DNA from: Volvariella volvacea V23
Taxonomy: Eukaryota > Basidiomycota > Agaricomycetes > Agaricales > Pluteaceae
DNA length: 64,000 nt
Assembly: GCA_000349905.1 (NCBI GenBank)
Contig: KB722736.1
Coordinates: forward strand, 1,481,139-1,545,138
Reading direction: 5' to 3'
The notes under the pieces are model-generated. The model saw nothing but the letters and a program-made list of their open reading frames with translations, ran no database searches and was not told the origin of the DNA. A program made the position numbers and the translations under genes. Positions 34,610-46,922 of this stretch are shown here, piece after piece. How positions within the stretch are numbered: position 1 is the first letter of the stretch; every line of letters starts with the position of its first letter.

Positions 34610-35233
34610 GCTGGCTATAACGAAATCAAGTGGCTATGATGATGAAGACGATGATGGTGTTTGGAGGTTCAGTGTGAGACTAACCTATTTTATTTAGGCT
34701 TGTATGTTGGCACCTATATGCATCCAACAAATGACTCATATAGATCACAACCTGTACATTGCAACCCCAAAAGTTCTAGACTGCTAGGATCGACTGAGGT
34801 TGAAGTGGGGAGCATATGAGCGTAAGCATATAATACACGGATTATGAATATGTTTTGACTGGTCGTGCTATACCAACCTCGTGTGGCCTTCGTACTGTTG
34901 TACATGCCCGATACTACGTATGTTGAGGTGTTGTAAATTCTTTCATAGATGCATCATTCACGCTTCAAACAGCATTATTGTATTCTCCATCAACAGAAAC
35001 ACTTGTGATTCGCATGAAGGTCATTTCATCATTCATCGCATGGCGGGAAAGGAACAAATAGCTGGAGAAGCTCGTAACTCTTCATTCAGTTCCTCTTCAA
35101 ACCTCCCCCAATCATACCCACTCTTCCACCTTGCCACAAGTCTCGATGTTGTCTAAGGACATTCCATTACCTGCCCAGACGTTGCGTGCTTGGAAGTAGG
35201 AGGAATCGAGGATGACATAGTGGTGAATGGGGT
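34610..35233. other. Intergenic, no gene seen
   Basis: AT-rich; a frame at 34881-35156 (+) has no recognisable motif and no splice partners. No repeat or RNA found. Confidence 0.4.
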
Positions 35234-37243
35234 TCAAGCAGTAGTATTTAGACAAAGCTCGAAGTCGTGATTGTTGGTCAAGGGGGATAAGAATCGATAT
35301 CCAGCCCTACTCCTCTTTCCTTCAGGTTCGAATAACCCAATTCCACAGTAAGAGTGCCTCGGTGCTCCAGTATAGAATACAGGAATTGTACATGCTTTCA
35401 CGCTGTAATAGATAAAGGAAATATCATTCAACGAATTATACAGTGTTCTGCGACTTTTCGTTTTAACGCAGTTTTTGCATATTAAAGGAGATAAAGCACA
35501 TACCTTAGAGCTCGTTGCAGCAGGACTTAAAATAGAATTCCAATCATGGTGAGGGAAGAAGTGATCAGCCAACCCATCGACAATCTCCGTTCTGAGCTCG
35601 GCCAAACGACGCAACGCATTGTGGTAGCAATCACGATCTATCCGTAATCCATCCCCAACAAATATAGTTACTGAATATGAATGTTTAGTCAATGACATTA
35701 TCGTCGCTTCCCTCACTTCAAGCCTCTTCAAGATGTCAATTGCGCTACACGGATTGCGACTGTGCTTTGTTGATGACTGCTCGGATAGCTCTGCCGCAAG
35801 CCACAAGTATTTCCATGCCTTCAGGCATTCGGAGTGAGAGCGGCATTCGGTCTTTACAAACACCTGATTGCCGCCCCATCCACTACATGAGGTATGTGCC
35901 ATGAAGGTGGAAGGCCTAAAAGACGGGGTTTTATTTTGGATATTGAGCTTCCAATAATCTAATAGGCTTTGATAAGCAAGGGAGAAGCACTGGATCTTCT
36001 CTTGGTCCAGTGGGGTGGTGAAAGAAGAGCTCTTCCGATTCCGGAACTTCTCGAATTTTGATTGACTTGGAAGAAATCCTGAAGAGATCAATTCTCGGTA
36101 ATATGAAACGCCAAGAAGCCTCTTCAATCCATATTTCCTGGCGACCGTCTGAATAAATTGAATATTCTCTTGGGTGAAGTTGAACTCCTGGCGCTCTTCA
36201 GCAGATAGTAAGAGATTTACGATATTCTCCTCTATTGTTTTTTGGAGGGCTTCGTGTTGACAAAGAATGGCGGTGTCAAGTACCTCCACTAGCAGTGGCA
36301 CCTGATTAGGGGGCTGTAGTGTATCGGCAGCAGACTCTTCTTTGCTTGAGATGCATGATCGGACTGGTATCTCGGCTTTGAATAGACCTTTAGATGAAAA
36401 GAGTTTGCGCAGCAATTCGGTGGACCAGGATTCGCTTGGTGCAACGCAGTACTTGTTGCTTAACCGAGCGATGTTGATCAAGCGCTGGATATGTGCTGAA
36501 GTAAATTTGAATTCATATTTTGTAGAAGGCGAATAATCGGTAGAGCTAGAGTTTTGAGGCTTTCAACATCGGTCATTCACATGGAGGAGCCAAATACAAA
36601 CGTACTCCAAATATGCGTACATGGCCCAAAGGAAATCACGAAATTGCTCAGCAGTATCATCCAGACAGATGGGGTTATCTTCCGTTCCTTCATTTTTATG
36701 TTCGCCGCCATCAGGTGATGCAAAGTCAAATAAATGACTGAACATGCAATCCGTCTGACAGAGAACGGACAGAGGAACCTAACAAGAAAACCCAAGGTGG
36801 CAGTTAACTAGCTTGCATTCAAATCCCAGGGAGCATAGCATGGTTGGCATACCTCGAATAAGGCATTATCCACTTGAAAGACGCAGAAGCGCCCATCCCC
36901 CTTCACTTCATTGTAACACTTCTCAAGATCTTCTTCAACTGCCGTCTTGATGGAGCCAATTGGTCGCAGCTGGTGGTTGTCGCATGCAAGTAGGTTACAA
37001 AGAGTTGCAGGAGTAAAATCAATGGATAGATCGAAAACCGAATGTGTGTTTGCCACTTACATCAGCACAAAGCTCGCTCGCCTTGTTAGCATCATGAGAG
37101 ATTTCTGCAACTACAGGATTCGAATGGTGGGTATGGCTATCGGAGTCCTGTACTACCCTTCTGGATCGATTTCTGTGCCCCGAAAAACGGGTAATCGATG
37201 CTCGATATTTCTTTATAGTCTCGAATATTTGAAAATGAACCAT
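35234..37243 (-). CDS. BTB/POZ domain protein (BTB-B)
   Basis: Starts MVHFQIFETIKKYRASITRF at 37243, with exon organisation like BTB-A. The BTB part contains DGRFCVFQVDNALFEV, then LSVLCQTDCMFSHLFDFASP and ICLDDTAEQFRDFLWAMYAY. The conserved helix INIARLSNKYCVAPSESWST follows, then LDTAILCQHEALQKTIEENI, TVARKYGLKRLLGVSYYREL and a C-terminal VDGLADHFFPHHDWNSILS. The last ~90 residues read on into a segment with no counterpart in paralogues. A donor-like AAGGTATGTGC near 35503 suggests the true protein may splice or end there, so 35234 is the outer limit. It is the closest relative of pseudogene BTB-G and lies inverted about 20 kb from it. Confidence 0.83.
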
Positions 37244-37867
37244 GAAGGCCGAGCGAGTTTATGAGTTTATGCAGATTCAAGCTTTAAGATGGCTGGAGGC
37301 GGGTTGGGTGTGGGTGTGAGTGCAGGATATGGACATATGAAGGATAAACTCCAGATACACCGCCGCAATAATGTGACGCACCCTAGTCACGGCACATGAT
37401 TGCAATCGGGCCATCCATCGCTTGCATGTTCAGTGACCCTAACTTTCAATAGGCCCAAAGTAAATCGTCCGCCAACAAGGGCTCGGCCTCAATGTGTATA
37501 GGAAGTCTTCCCAGGAACCTCAAATAGGCTACGAAACAGCTACACAGGATAACGCACAAGTGCAATCACTCAAACCACATATTCAAATCGAGTCAGCCCT
37601 CCATCACCTACCTACTTAGTTTCTATTAAGACAACGTACAAAAAATCCGGCCATCCCAATTACTATTTCGATGACTCCAAATGCTGAATGCGATTTATTT
37701 AATCTCCCTGTACCAAAAACCGACGTTCTCCTTCACCACCATCTATATAAAATGGCTGCAAGATCAAATGTACCCTTAAATGCCTACATTAATATGACTT
37801 TGCTCACCGTGCGAAATCAGAGCGCCCACCTGTGTAATAGAATACTAAAGGTATTGCTCGGCCGAAA
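37244..37867. other. Intergenic between BTB-B and BTB-C
   Basis: Upstream flank of BTB-B and downstream flank of BTB-C. A 37671-37892 (+) frame shows nothing recognisable. Confidence 0.4.
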
Positions 37868-39535
37868 TCAAGACGATGCAGGGAAGAAATGATTCTGTAA
37901 ACCATCAATAATCTCTTTTCTGATTTCAGTCAAACGCTGCAAAGCGTTAAGGGAACAACCATCCCTCATCCGCGGTCCCGTCTCATCCACTCTCTGAACT
38001 AATCTCTTCACTGCCAATTCTCTCGTTTCAAGCTTCTTCAAGAGATCCGCGGTACAACAGACCCCTTCACCACTTTTCGTCGATGACTGCTCGGATAACC
38101 TCGCCTTAGACCACGCATCTCTCCATGCTACCAGGCAATTAGAGTGGAAAGGGCAAGGGACCCGGCGAGCAACACAAACGTTACCAAAAGCGGCTACTTG
38201 AAGTACTTCAACTTCGCCGTACGTGAAGGAGGGAGCATTATTTTGGAGATCACTCTCCCAATATTTTGTCAGGCTCCAATAAGCGAAAGAGAAGCGCTCA
38301 ATCTTTCCCTCGTCAAATGTCGACGGAAAGGCAAGTGGGGCAGGAATGGGCGAGCTGCTCTGATTCTGAGTCTGTTCAGAATTTGGTTGAATTGGCAGGA
38401 TGTCCAGGGAGATGAGTTCGAGGTAGTAGCAAACGCCCAGAAGCTTCCCTAAACCACGCCTCTCGGCAACTGTCTGAATAACTTCGATACTTTCGGCAGT
38501 GAGGCTAGACATGGATGGTGGCTTGGTCGGTAGCATGCGACTAATCATGTCGTTTTCCAGCATCGTTTGAAGAGCTTTATGTTGGCATAGGGCAGCGATG
38601 TCAAGTACTTGAGCCAATAGTGGTACTTCCGGCTTCCAGGGTAACGCATTGCTGCGCCCTCCCCCATTCGAAATGCGAAACCGAACGGGAATTTTGGCTT
38701 TAGTTCGGCCATTGGAGGATAAGAGTTTGTGTAGTAAGTCAATCGACCAGGATTCGTGTGATGCAATACAATATTTGTTGCTGAGCAGGGCAATGTTGAT
38801 TAAGCGCTGTATGTGACTCGGAGTAAATAAAAATTCATATTCTTCACGGGGTGAAGGAGTCTCTGATCCAGGACTCGAAGGTCGTCAACCGGATTTATTG
38901 ACATTGTGAAGACGAAAATAGAACGTACTCGGAAAGTTGATATGCATACAAGGCCCAAAGGAGATCACGAAATTGCGCGGCAGTATCGTCCAGCTGGATA
39001 GAATCGTCTTGAGTCCCACCTTTTCCTTGGTCACTATCACTCGGCGTAGGAAGATCAAGCAAATCGTTGAACATGCAATCCGTTTGACAGAGGACCGACC
39101 CAGGAACCTGCGATTGTGTCAACAGCCAGGTCCACGTTCAGATCCTCCATACCATGGTACGGCTGACACACCTTAAATAGAACATCATCCACCTGAAGGA
39201 CGAAGGAAGCGCTATCTCCCTTCAATGTATCATAGCAGTCCTCGAAAAAGCGCTCGTAGTCTTCAATTGTTGTGAACTCTACCGGCACAGGTTGCTGGTG
39301 GCGAACGACAAGCTGAGACGGACCAAAGGGCAGGATGAACAATTGGATAGGCCGGCTTGATTCAAAAACCACATACCCTATCCACATCGTGAGAGCGTTT
39401 CGCAACTCCAGGACTCGGCATTTTGCGCGCGTCGCGCTCAGAGCCTGTCTTTCTGGATTTATTTCTGTGACCCAGAAAGAGCGTGGCTACTGTTCGCGAT
39501 TTCTTGATGGATTCGAGGAACTGGAAGTGGACCAT
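37868..39535 (-). CDS. BTB/POZ domain protein (BTB-C)
   Basis: Starts MVHFQFLESIKKSRTVATLF at 39535. Later exons give SASFVLQVDDVLFKV, PGSVLCQTDCMFNDLLDLPT, IQLDDTAAQFRDLLWALYAY, then SHIQRLINIALLSNKYCIAS, VPLLAQVLDIAALCQHKALQ, IQTVAERRGLGKLLGVCYYL and a final RKEIIDGLQNHFFPASS. This is the same subtype as BTB-A and BTB-B, in the same orientation as BTB-B directly downstream. The region between the N-terminal exon and the BTB core differs more from BTB-A and BTB-B than the rest. No stop or frame break was noticed in the joined exons. Molecular role unknown beyond BTB-mediated protein contacts. Confidence 0.85.
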
Positions 39536-41374
39536 GGCAGACAACAGGAATGGCAAATAGATTCTTGAATATAATGGATCGTGTAGTTCTATGCATGTTC
39601 AGGATAATCGATGATCGAGGACAGGACCAAAAGCGACTTGGAGGACATCTGACTGCATGACATGAGGCCTGAGCGTAGAACGATAAGCCCAGATGGGATC
39701 GTTGAATAATACAGAGCTGTAAGCCGCATGGGGTGACCCTACGCCCGATCGTACACGATGCAGCATATAACCAACGACCCTAAGTTTCAATCAGTAAACC
39801 TGCTATGTGCGAATCTTGGAGAGCACTGTTGAACCCCGACCCCGACCCACGGCTGTGGCACCGCACAAGTGCTAAGTACTTAGTCATGCCTAAGACTGGC
39901 CTCGGATCCAAGTCTCCACCAATCATTGGATCAAAGCTTGTATAACTGACTACTCACCTCTTTTGGATGTATCATATCCCGACCAAGTCCACGACGGAGA
40001 CCCTATCCGCAACTGCACGATTCCAGCATAGCTCCGTACCCAGTTGGTGATGAAAAGTCTATGGATTTGCCGTGATGAACCCAAAGGAACGAGGTCGACC
40101 GCAAATACAGTACACATCAGTAGGTGGGTATGAAATTACCGGGCTATGTGAGCCCTGGTTTGCGTTTATCGCTTTTCGTCTACCCATGCGATTCGAAAAC
40201 AAGAGGTGAAAGACTGTAATCGTGAGTGTCGAGGACAAGTCTGGGCCGCGGTGGCGTCGCGCGTCGCGTGCGTCCAGCGTGGGCCATGCCAGTGCCAGTG
40301 CCAGTGCACACGCAACGCAACGCACGAGTACTGCTTGCGCATTCAAGTTTTGAGGATTCTCGTCAAGTCTGGTTCACTCATCCTGCGCAGCTACCAAGCT
40401 AGGTCACACCAAAGCCGGCAGGGCAATCAATCTACCACAAGACAGCGGGGGGATGTGCCAATGATCATTGCATCGTATCGTAACAATGACTGTATTCCTC
40501 GGGCTGAAAGGTGTTATTAATAGTACTTTACGCGCTCTGCGTCACAGCAGCATTCATAAGAATAACATACGTACGCCTTCAACCCCGCACAGCCAAGCCT
40601 CAAAAGCTAAACCACCACATACACGACGTATCAAGCCCCAGCTTAACTTTAAAAACTACATAACGTATATCGTATATCGTATAATCCTATATCATACACC
40701 AACATTGTGTCCAAACACCACTCCCACCAAGCCACAACTACCAAAAGATTTAAGAAACACACTGGCAGACACCGAGCCACAACGAACGAACGCCAATCCA
40801 ACGTGACAAAAAAAACGACTCAAAAGGTTCTCCTACGATCCCGGAGCACAAAGTATTGCAATATGTACAGTGCATGCATACGGACCGGAACACGGGGGCT
40901 GCGTAAGGTAGGAAGGCGAGGCAGCGCAAGGCTACGATACAAGTACAACACAAGAGCAAAGAAATGACGGGACCATGCATGTTAGTAGAACTACTCATCG
41001 CTATCGCTATCACCATCGTTCATCAATAGGGTACAAGGACAAGAACCACGCCGTGGTTGATGAAGAAAGGAAAGAAAGAAAGAAGACGGGAAAGGGGTCA
41101 AGCATGAACTGGAATTGAATATCGTCCTGAGCAAGAGCATGGATGTACAAAAGTGACCCATTTCAAAACAAGTCCCAAGGCAAAAGTGAAAGAGAAGAAC
41201 GATGGAGAAAGAAAGCCCGGGAGAAAAAAAAAATACGACGGCGAAAACATAGACGTGAGTTAAAGCAAGAAGATAGGAAAAACGGATGGAAGAAAGAAAG
41301 AAAGAGCCCCGGGACAGAATAGGCACACCTATAGCCCAAAGAAAAGAAAAAGAAAGGAAAGAAGCACGTCCCCA
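39536..41374. other. Long intergenic region with short repeats and a purine-rich tract
   Basis: 1.8 kb without a supported gene. It contains (TGCCAG)x3 at 40287-40304 in a GC-rich CpG-containing stretch, and a purine-biased plus strand from about 41040 to 41370 with GAAA/AAAGA microsatellite-like runs. That tract directly abuts the MYND gene's 3' end and may be its 3' UTR. Antisense frames there encode only low-complexity Phe/Ser/Leu protein. Confidence 0.45.
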
Positions 41375-42719
41375 TCAATTAGCAGGACGAACGCAGACTC
41401 TCTTGTGCTCCTCCCAATCTCTCCTCTGGTGATCGGCACAGCAGTACTTCACCAGCCTACACTTGCTGCACAGCTGTCCATAGACCTTTGGCTCGTTACT
41501 CTCCGTCGTCGGCGATCCTTCCCCATTTTCGCTTGACGAGGACGAGGAGGAGGAAGACGAAGAGCTCTGTCCCCCCACCGGAGGGTCCTCGCTGAAACAC
41601 ACATCACAATCGATCCAATTACACATCACCCTCGGCCTAAACTTGCCCCTTCTCGGCGGCTTCAACACCTCCGCCTCTTCTGGCCCATTCCTCGGAAACC
41701 TGATCATCTCGCACTCGTCTGTACAGCAAGGGTTCGGGCACCCGGTGGGGTAATTGTGAAATATCTCCGCATCAGGGACGTATGCAGGGTGGGTGAAGAA
41801 GATTTGCGAGTATGATGTCGTCTGGTGGGAGAACAGGATGAGGAACCGGGGTCGTTTTTCGTATAGGATCGCGCGCAAGGTGAGATCGATTTGTGGGAAA
41901 CAAGGGGTGCGCCGTTGTCTGACTAGGGTGTGGCTTAATCGCGTATCTGTGGGGTAGATAGGGTGAGTGTCGGTGGGTGGGCTACTAGAGGAAAGGAGCC
42001 TTTAGGAATGGCGCGGAAAACAGCTGTGGTTATGTCCGCAGTGGAATGGCCGAGGAAGATGGAATTGGTATGAGAAGTGGGATAGACCTACAAGCGGCTT
42101 GGATTTCCCTCTGTATGCTAGATTTCCGACTGGCAGAGTACTTGCAGACCATCTTGAAGTACTCGGTTACGTCGTTCATCTCTTCTCGCTTGAGATCGGT
42201 GACAATAATGTATATCTCGTCGCACCCGGTGTCGTGCATCCCTCGCAACAGCATCAATTCGGGTAACTTTTGATTCAAGGATCAATACGCAACATAAATA
42301 CAACAAGACAACAAAAACAGGACGTGCAAAGCGTCCTCGGAGATACGGATGGGGAGGGGGGAGGGAAGGGGGCGCGGCGCACCAAGCCCAGTACTCACCA
42401 TCGTGAAGACGACCGGCATCATGGACAGTTTCCGCTCCTGCATCGAGTGGTGGTGATAAACGTGGGTGGTCCACGTTCTATCCAGCGGTATCAGCCTCCC
42501 TGTGTCCACGGTCCTGCAGAACACATTCTCCGGGACAAACTCCCCCTTGTTCCAGGCGAGGATCTGCTTTTTGTGTGATAGCGCCTGGTGCTTGCGTTCC
42601 CTGATCTCTCTGAACCAATCGTGATATGCATCATGCCCCGTGCTGCGGTGCTCGAGCCATCGGTCGATGAGGACATCGATGGATTCGTGGTCGAGCGTTG
42701 TTTTGACGAGCTCGGACAT
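41375..42719 (-). CDS. MYND-type zinc-finger protein
   Basis: Exon 1 begins at 42719 (MSELVKTTLDHESIDVLIDR; an alternative in-frame ATG is at 42770) and ends VVFTM before GTGAGT. Exon 2 reads LPELMLLRGMHDTGCDEIYI and VTDLKREEMNDVTEYFKM. The last exon contains AILYEKRPRFLILFSHQTTS, CPNPCCTDECEMIRFPRNGP, a poly-Ser run and a C-terminal MYND finger. The visible ligands are CNWIDCDVC, then LCSKCRLVKYCCADHQRRDW and EEHKRVC. MYND fingers bind short proline-containing peptides. The join between exon 2 and the last exon (about 42150-41950) is unclear: two donors (GTCTGC and GTACTC) are possible and one further boundary could not be resolved by phase. Confidence 0.68.
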
Positions 42720-43254
42720 GGAGAGGCTTGGAGGGGAGAACAGCGAGTACGGGCGTCTCCTGCGGGTCATCGTTGGCGGTGCAGTGGGTTGTTGTCGAGG
42801 AGGAGGGCGGAATGCTGTGTGCAAGGGAGGCAAAGACAAAGCGGTTGAAGAGAAACAAAGGTGTCGCGTGGCGATGTATAGTCCCTTCCAAAGCTGAGAT
42901 CGTGGAAATTTCTGAACCCCGGTGATAACGCCTGCCGTATCGGGCAACTCCACGGCCCTGAATCTCCTCCTCGACGCGGTGCGCGACAACGCGAACACCC
43001 AGAACCACACTCTCGCGGATCTCAGCCAGTCTCGCAAGCTTTCATATGCGATCCACGAGCACACCGCGTTCCACGTCAATAAGCAAGCCAGTGACGACTA
43101 GACCGAGCTAATCCGTGATGACTCTTTGCCAGCCAGCACTCGCACCACACACCCAATGACGTCTGCAAAGTAAAGCTTGTCTGACGAGGCCATTTTGAAG
43201 GTATATAGCCCCCACCAGGACCCACCCCCTCATCGCAGAGCCTCTCCACCTCCC
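42720..43254. other. Divergent intergenic region (MYND / His-tail gene)
   Basis: Contains TATATAG at 43202-43208, 47 bp before the plus-strand ATG at 43255. Long antisense frames here (42282-43079) overlap the MYND first exon and are not supported as genes. Confidence 0.45.
43202..43208 (+). promoter_or_regulatory. TATA box of the 43255 gene
   Basis: TATATAG lies 47 bp upstream of the ATG at 43255. It argues for that start rather than the in-frame ATG at 43177, which lies upstream of the box. Confidence 0.5.
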
Positions 43255-44200
43255 ATGCATCCAGAATTCTGGATCACGTATTTCCTCCCACACACACCAC
43301 CCAGGTCCGAGCTCATCGACCTCCACGAGCATGACCCACCACTGGACCAGCTCGAGGATCTCCGCGATCTCAGTACGTCCCTATCTGCATTGTTTTTGTT
43401 GACAAATGAACCAATTGCCGCCATTTTAGTCATCAGACGCGAAGTTATCAACCCCGAATTCGGCCTACTCTGTCGATGGAGAACCAAGGATGGCAAAGAG
43501 ATGAAGCCCACCCAGTCCATCGAAGCTCTTCTCGAAGACGGAATCGGCACCACCGAAGAGACCGCCCTGCGTCTTATCGTTGGTAGGTTCATATACTTTC
43601 CCCAAGCACACTCTCCTCACCTCGTTGCAGAATTTGCACCTCATCCCCACATTCCAAACTACATATGGATCAAACTCGTATACACGACAAACCCAGCCGC
43701 CGACGTAGTCCCAAAACGCATTTATCTCTCTTCTCTCCCTGGACCATCCCAGGCCGTCCCAGAAAAGTCACGCATGCTTGCACACCTTACGGCGTATATA
43801 TTCAACAACGGCTACCTCAAGTGGTCGTTTTTGCCATTTGTCTCTTGGAAGAGAAAGCACGGAGACACGATCAAAGAGTCCACCCCAATCACCGATATTC
43901 TTTTGTCAGGAGAGGGTATATGCGATGAGAGCCCTTTATGTTTGAACATCGGTACGTTGGGTATGCTCTCCCGTTCCGACTCCTTTTTCCTCTACCAACT
44001 CATCTGTTCTTTTTCATTTTCTAGTGAACCCAGCTCAGCTATCTCGGCCTATATGCGCCCCTTCCGTCTCGAATTACTCATGGGCTTTGACCACAACCCA
44101 AAAGTCTGCCCGTCAGGAACAAGTCACGACGTGCCACCATCTCGAGCATTGTCGATACCACCCAGGTTGTCATCATAACCACTTTGCGTGCTTCCCCTGA
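43255..44200 (+). CDS. Unrecognised family protein with His/Cys-rich tail (paralogue 1)
   Basis: Four exons (43255-43372, 43430-43582, 43631-43951, 44025-44200) give exactly 255 residues. It starts MHPEFWITYFLPHTPPRSEL and continues with VINPEFGLLCRWRTKDGKEM, ALLEDGIGTTEETALRLIVE, PHIPNYIWIKLVYTTNPAAD, LAHLTAYIFNNGYLKWSFLP and LLSGEGICDESPLCLNI. The last exon ends in a His/Cys cluster (TCHHLEHCRYHPGCHHNHFA). A minus-strand gene at 45215-46261 has the same exon pattern and matching blocks (see that entry), so the model is supported by paralogy. Two repeated modules seem to exist within each protein: GDGIGxTEE near residue 80 and GEGICDES near residue 195, each after a W-R/W-K segment. I do not recognise the family. 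Metal binding by the tail is inference only. Confidence 0.75.
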
Positions 44201-45214
44201 ATCTTGATCATCTTTTGATTCATGCTTCGGTATCATGCAGGGCTAACCTCCACCGTAACACACGCGCATAGATCTAGTATTTTTCACGTGCCAATGTAAC
44301 TTTCATGTCTCCGCGTATATGCACTCGATACTCCGTTTCTCCTTACACCGTCCTCACGTCTTGTCCAACACCAATAAGACCTGCCTCACAGCGCCACAAC
44401 ACCTATCGTGCGGGTGCTGGGCGCTCAACGTGCACTCAACTACACCCAGCACGCTGGTATGTACGCCCACCTCCGCGGGTATCCACAGACCGTGATGCCG
44501 CGCGCACCAGCAGCTGCTTCCAAACTCCAGCGCTGTCCCTGTGGAGATACCTTCCCTCCTGTGACACCTGCCATGCTCTGCCATGCCAGCGGCAGCGACA
44601 GTGATGGAACCAAGGAGTAAGGGAATAAACCCCGAGAAAGTCACAGGAAGGGCCGGAGAAAGCCAGGTCCGCGGTCAGGGAGATCAATTATCACACCACC
44701 AAACTCGAGTGGTGTGCCTTTTTGTGTGCTGGCTGTGATTTATCAGAATGTCTTGAGGCTCCGCTCTGGCATGAGGGAGAGCATGTGCGTTGAACCTTGA
44801 GTGTCTGTGGAAATAAGGGCGCGCAAGAAGGAAAGGAGATCGATTGAAAAATCCTAGTCCGTGGTTCATTACAGTATAATACCAAAACATCATTGTATCG
44901 TGAGCTACAGTATCCAAAAAAGAAAACCAAAACATCAAAAAATCAAGTTCCAACCAGCTTATACCTCAATTTTCGTAAAAAGTAAACAAGTAGCGTCAAC
45001 GCAGCCGCACACCCGATCCGCAGATACCCTACACCCTCCAGCTTTTCCGTTTCCGTTCGTGAATCTCGCACCCCTCGATGACGATGACGACGAGTAGCAG
45101 TAGTGCAGCACCGTCGCCTCCGCAAACGACCGCGCCCGCGTCGTGGTGAGAGCAAAGGCGAGGACAACGGAGAGGGCGAGGGCGAGTGCGGGGGTGAAGC
45201 AAAGTCCAAGTCCA
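44201..45214. other. Convergent spacer between the two His-tail paralogues
   Basis: About 1 kb between the 3' ends. No supported gene; frames on both strands are shadows or low complexity. Confidence 0.4.
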
Positions 45215-46261
45215 TTAATTGTGACAGTGAGCGTAGTGCCCATGCTCCCAGTGAGGATGGTGAGGATGCCCGACGACGGGCGGCTCGTGGTGCGCGTGGT
45301 GGCCCTGTTGGTGATTCGGCATGGGTGCAGGCGCATACACAGGACATGGTGTTATCGGTGTAGGCGACGGCGTCGGTGGTGCATTCGGGATCGGGATGGT
45401 GAGCTTCACATCTGCAAAGAAAGGGATCCAAAAGGGCTGGGGTCAGCATCGTGCAGCGGTGTGATGGGGTTTAACAAATTGGGTACCTGAAGGAGAAGAA
45501 GGCAAAGAAGAAGCAGAGGAGGAAGGCGGCTTACCACCGATGACGAGGCGGAGGGGTTTGTCCTCCGAGACGCCCTCGCCCCAGGACAGGACCTCGGCGA
45601 GGTACGTCGTCTCGTCCACTGTCTTGCCGCTGCTCCTCTCCCAGTGCACGATGGGGCGGACGTGGGAGGAGAGGTAGCCCTGGGCGAAGATGTGGTTCGT
45701 CAGGTGCGCGATTCTTTCGAGTTTGACGGGGAGACAGTTGAGTTTTATGCGCTGCGTCACGGCGGGGGCGGTCGGGTTTTCGGCGTGGATGTATTGGAAC
45801 CAGAAGACGGTTGGTGCGTCCTCTGTCGGTTGGGATGGGTGTGAGCGTATACTCTTTTTACTTTTGTTTTGAGTGGGAAGAGTGTCGCTACTTACCGACG
45901 ACGAGTTTGAGAGCGCATTCCTGAGTCCTTCCGATACCTTGTTTGAGTAGTTCGTCGATTAGTTGACTGGACTTGAGCTTCGCCCCGTCCTTCTTCTCCC
46001 ACCAGGTGGCAGGGCGGTGTTTAGGCTCAACGAAGCCTTGTCTGAACACTATAACAGGTTCTTTTGTTTAGTTCAAGCCGAACCCACTGCGCCTTAAATC
46101 GTGGTGAACGCCAACTCACCATGATCAAGAACGTCTTCCAAGTCAACCAATTTGCGATTTTGAAACTCGAGCTCGATGAGTTGGGAGGTGGGCGGCAGGT
46201 GAGCACGAGAAGCGAGGTGGTAGGTGAGCCAGAACTCGTTTGCGTTGGGTGGGCAGGCCAT
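45215..46261 (-). CDS. Unrecognised family protein with His-rich tail (paralogue 2)
   Basis: Starts MACPPNANEFWLTYHLASRA at 46261, then ELEFQNRKLVDLEDVLDHG. Later exons read VFRQGFVEPKHRPATWWEKK, LIDELLKQGIGRTQECALKL, APTVFWFQYIHAENPTAPAV, LERIAHLTNHIFAQGYLSSH, VRPIVHWERSSGKTV and VLSWGEGVSEDKPLRLVI. The final exon starts DVKLTIPIPNAPPTPSPTP and ends with a His-rich tail (GHPHHPHWEHGHYAHCHN). Order, exon phases and key blocks match paralogue 1: NEFWLTY/PEFWITY, LxxGIGxTxE and LTxxIFxxGYL. The tails differ in sequence but share extreme His content. Function unknown; it is convergent with its paralogue. Confidence 0.72.
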
Positions 46262-46922
46262 TTTTAGTGTGCACGTAGCTGGGAGAATTAGAGTTGGATA
46301 GGACAAGAGCCCGAGAGGTATAGACAAGCTAGCTGGTGGTGGGCGACTGGATAAGGTCGTAGGGAGGCAATGTCGCGATCTGGGAGTGCTTAAATAGGTT
46401 TTTGGACCAAGCTCATCATGACCCCCACATGCTCAAGCACGAGCGTGATCCAGATCCTAAGCCTGAGATGGACGTATAAGTCTATGGGGGAGACGGCCTC
46501 GGCTGTTTTTTCAGGGGACATTTTGCGAAGTCACTTACGCGAGATGAAGGGAGCTATTAGCCGATTTTTTGTGAGACGAGGTGAGTGACGGTATTGTCGT
46601 TAATTACCTCCTCAACCCTAACTCCCCCACAGCTGCCTGTTTCCCAACCATCCTCGATATAGCAGCCGACATTCCAGCAGGCAGCCCAGCCTTCCTCTGG
46701 CTACTTTGGTTCTATAGTCGCTCATCAACGAACTTCTTGAACCCCTCTAGGCAGCGATGCATCGCGTCTCACGTGATCGCGGTCGACCCTGGAGGCATGC
46801 CCGGCAGAGATCTGGAGATCCTTGCTCGTTTCCCAGCGCTGCAGTGACGTGAGGCTGCAGCTGTTCGGTTCTCACACAACAGCTCGAGGGCGTCTCCCGC
46901 TCTGCTCTGCTCTGCTACCATC
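46262..46922. other. Divergent intergenic region (His-tail paralogue 2 / S28 peptidase)
   Basis: Shared upstream region. A 46581-46847 (+) frame has no recognisable content. No repeat found. Confidence 0.4.

Noticed and set aside
35234..35500. C-terminal extension of BTB-B
   Set aside because: Not accepted as firm: no paralogue has it and a GTATGT donor sits at its start. Kept only as the outer limit.
40991..41378. Phe/Ser-rich minus-strand frames
   Set aside because: They come from translating a purine-rich plus strand and look like a 3' UTR microsatellite, not a membrane protein.
42282..43079. 265-residue frame on the minus strand
   Set aside because: It extends the MYND first exon upstream through promoter sequence and downstream through the intron after VVFTM. 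Only the part from 42719 is convincing.
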